Below are positions 31,712 through 31,904 of a DNA stretch of 31,904 bases, piece by piece. Positions within the stretch are counted from its first letter, which is position 1; every line of letters starts with the position of its first letter. A program made the position numbers and the translations under genes. Under the pieces are notes generated by a model. That model ran no database searches and was not told the DNA's origin. It worked only from the letters and a program-made list of their open reading frames with translations. This stretch comes from Succinatimonas sp. UBA6849 (GTDB lineage: Bacteria > Pseudomonadota > Gammaproteobacteria > Enterobacterales > Succinivibrionaceae), in the NCBI GenBank assembly GCA_002449335.1, contig DKDL01000017.1:1-31904 (forward strand), written 5' to 3'.

Positions 31712-31904
31712 TTAAGCAGTAACAAACACGCGATGCTGCAGATAGTTAATTAAAAGTTGCACCATGGTTACTGCCCAGAAACGACCAGGCAAAGTAAGAT
31801 CAGCAAATTTGCCTTTATCTGTCAGTAAGCCTGCGCTCTGCCATTGAGAGATCACTTCTTTTAAAGAATCCTTTAAGTTGACCTTAAAGTTCTTTTCAAA
31901 GTAA
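31712..31904 (-). CDS. hutW: C-terminus of a HutW/ChuW-like radical SAM haem-degrading enzyme (partial)
   Basis: The minus strand is open from the window edge to a TAA at 31712-31714, encoding the last 63 residues; the start lies outside the window. The end reads DLTLPGRFWAVTMVQ followed by LLINLQHRVFVTA, the kind of C-terminus seen in the HemN-like ChuW/HutW family: a G-x-F-W segment then a helix. Those enzymes open the haem ring without oxygen, releasing iron and anaerobilin. The radical SAM cysteines are not in view, so the name depends on this tail and on the haem genes downstream. A HemN/HemW-type oxidase is the main alternative. Confidence 0.55.
   Translation of the reverse strand, partial: YFEKNFKVNLKDSLKEVISQWQSAGLLTDKGKFADLTLPGRFWAVTMVQLLINYLQHRVFVTA

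Overview
The window reads as chromosomal DNA of an AT-rich, motile gammaproteobacterium that lives without oxygen, most like the gut and rumen family Succinivibrionaceae (Aeromonadales). This is inferred from a Pseudomonas/Vibrio-type polar flagellar-chemotaxis cluster, an apparent oxygen-independent haem-breakdown enzyme, a perfect FNR-type site, and short gammaproteobacterial markers (YqcC, RuvX, DUF2802). No 16S rRNA gene is present to confirm it. I saw no tRNA, rRNA, insertion sequence, CRISPR array or attachment site. No gene-free gap exceeds about 270 bases; the largest are 1123-1379 (promoter and operator candidates for the alpha-galactosidase) and 23333-23598 (a terminator and a palindrome).

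Layout. (1) 1-3062, plus strand: a TerC-family membrane protein and a compact GH36 alpha-galactosidase, each apparently with its own promoter. (2) 3090-5696, minus strand: a compact operon of a DUF2802 membrane coiled-coil protein, pncC, queD and queE, read from a region with a perfect FNR box. (3) 5900-6604, plus strand: a lone bioG-type esterase lying between cheW and the DUF2802 gene. (4) 6723-21666, minus strand: flhA, flhF, flhG, fliA, cheY, cheZ, cheA, cheB, motC, motD, parC, parP, cheW. (5) 21722-23332, minus strand: a DnaC-like ATPase, ruvX and yqcC, just upstream of flhA. (6) 23599-31904, minus strand: a haem acquisition locus.

Region 4 would build and steer a polar flagellum. FlhF and FlhG set its site and number, FlhA is the export gate, FliA is the late sigma factor, and MotC/MotD form a stator. 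CheY, CheZ, CheA, CheB and CheW form the chemotaxis circuit, and ParC/ParP tether the arrays at the pole.

Region 6 is the most interesting part. In transcription order it encodes the C-terminus of a HutW/ChuW-like radical SAM haem-opening enzyme (cut by the window edge), a TonB-dependent outer-membrane receptor, an ECF importer (S, T and a fused double ATPase), a HutX-like haem carrier, a flavodoxin-like protein, and ExbB, ExbD and TonB. It closes with a strong intrinsic terminator. The usual periplasmic binding protein and HutB/C/D-type permease are absent and an ECF transporter sits in their place. This suggests an outer membrane to ECF to anaerobic haem-degradation route in a Gram-negative cell. 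The haem substrate is inferred from gene content and neighbours.
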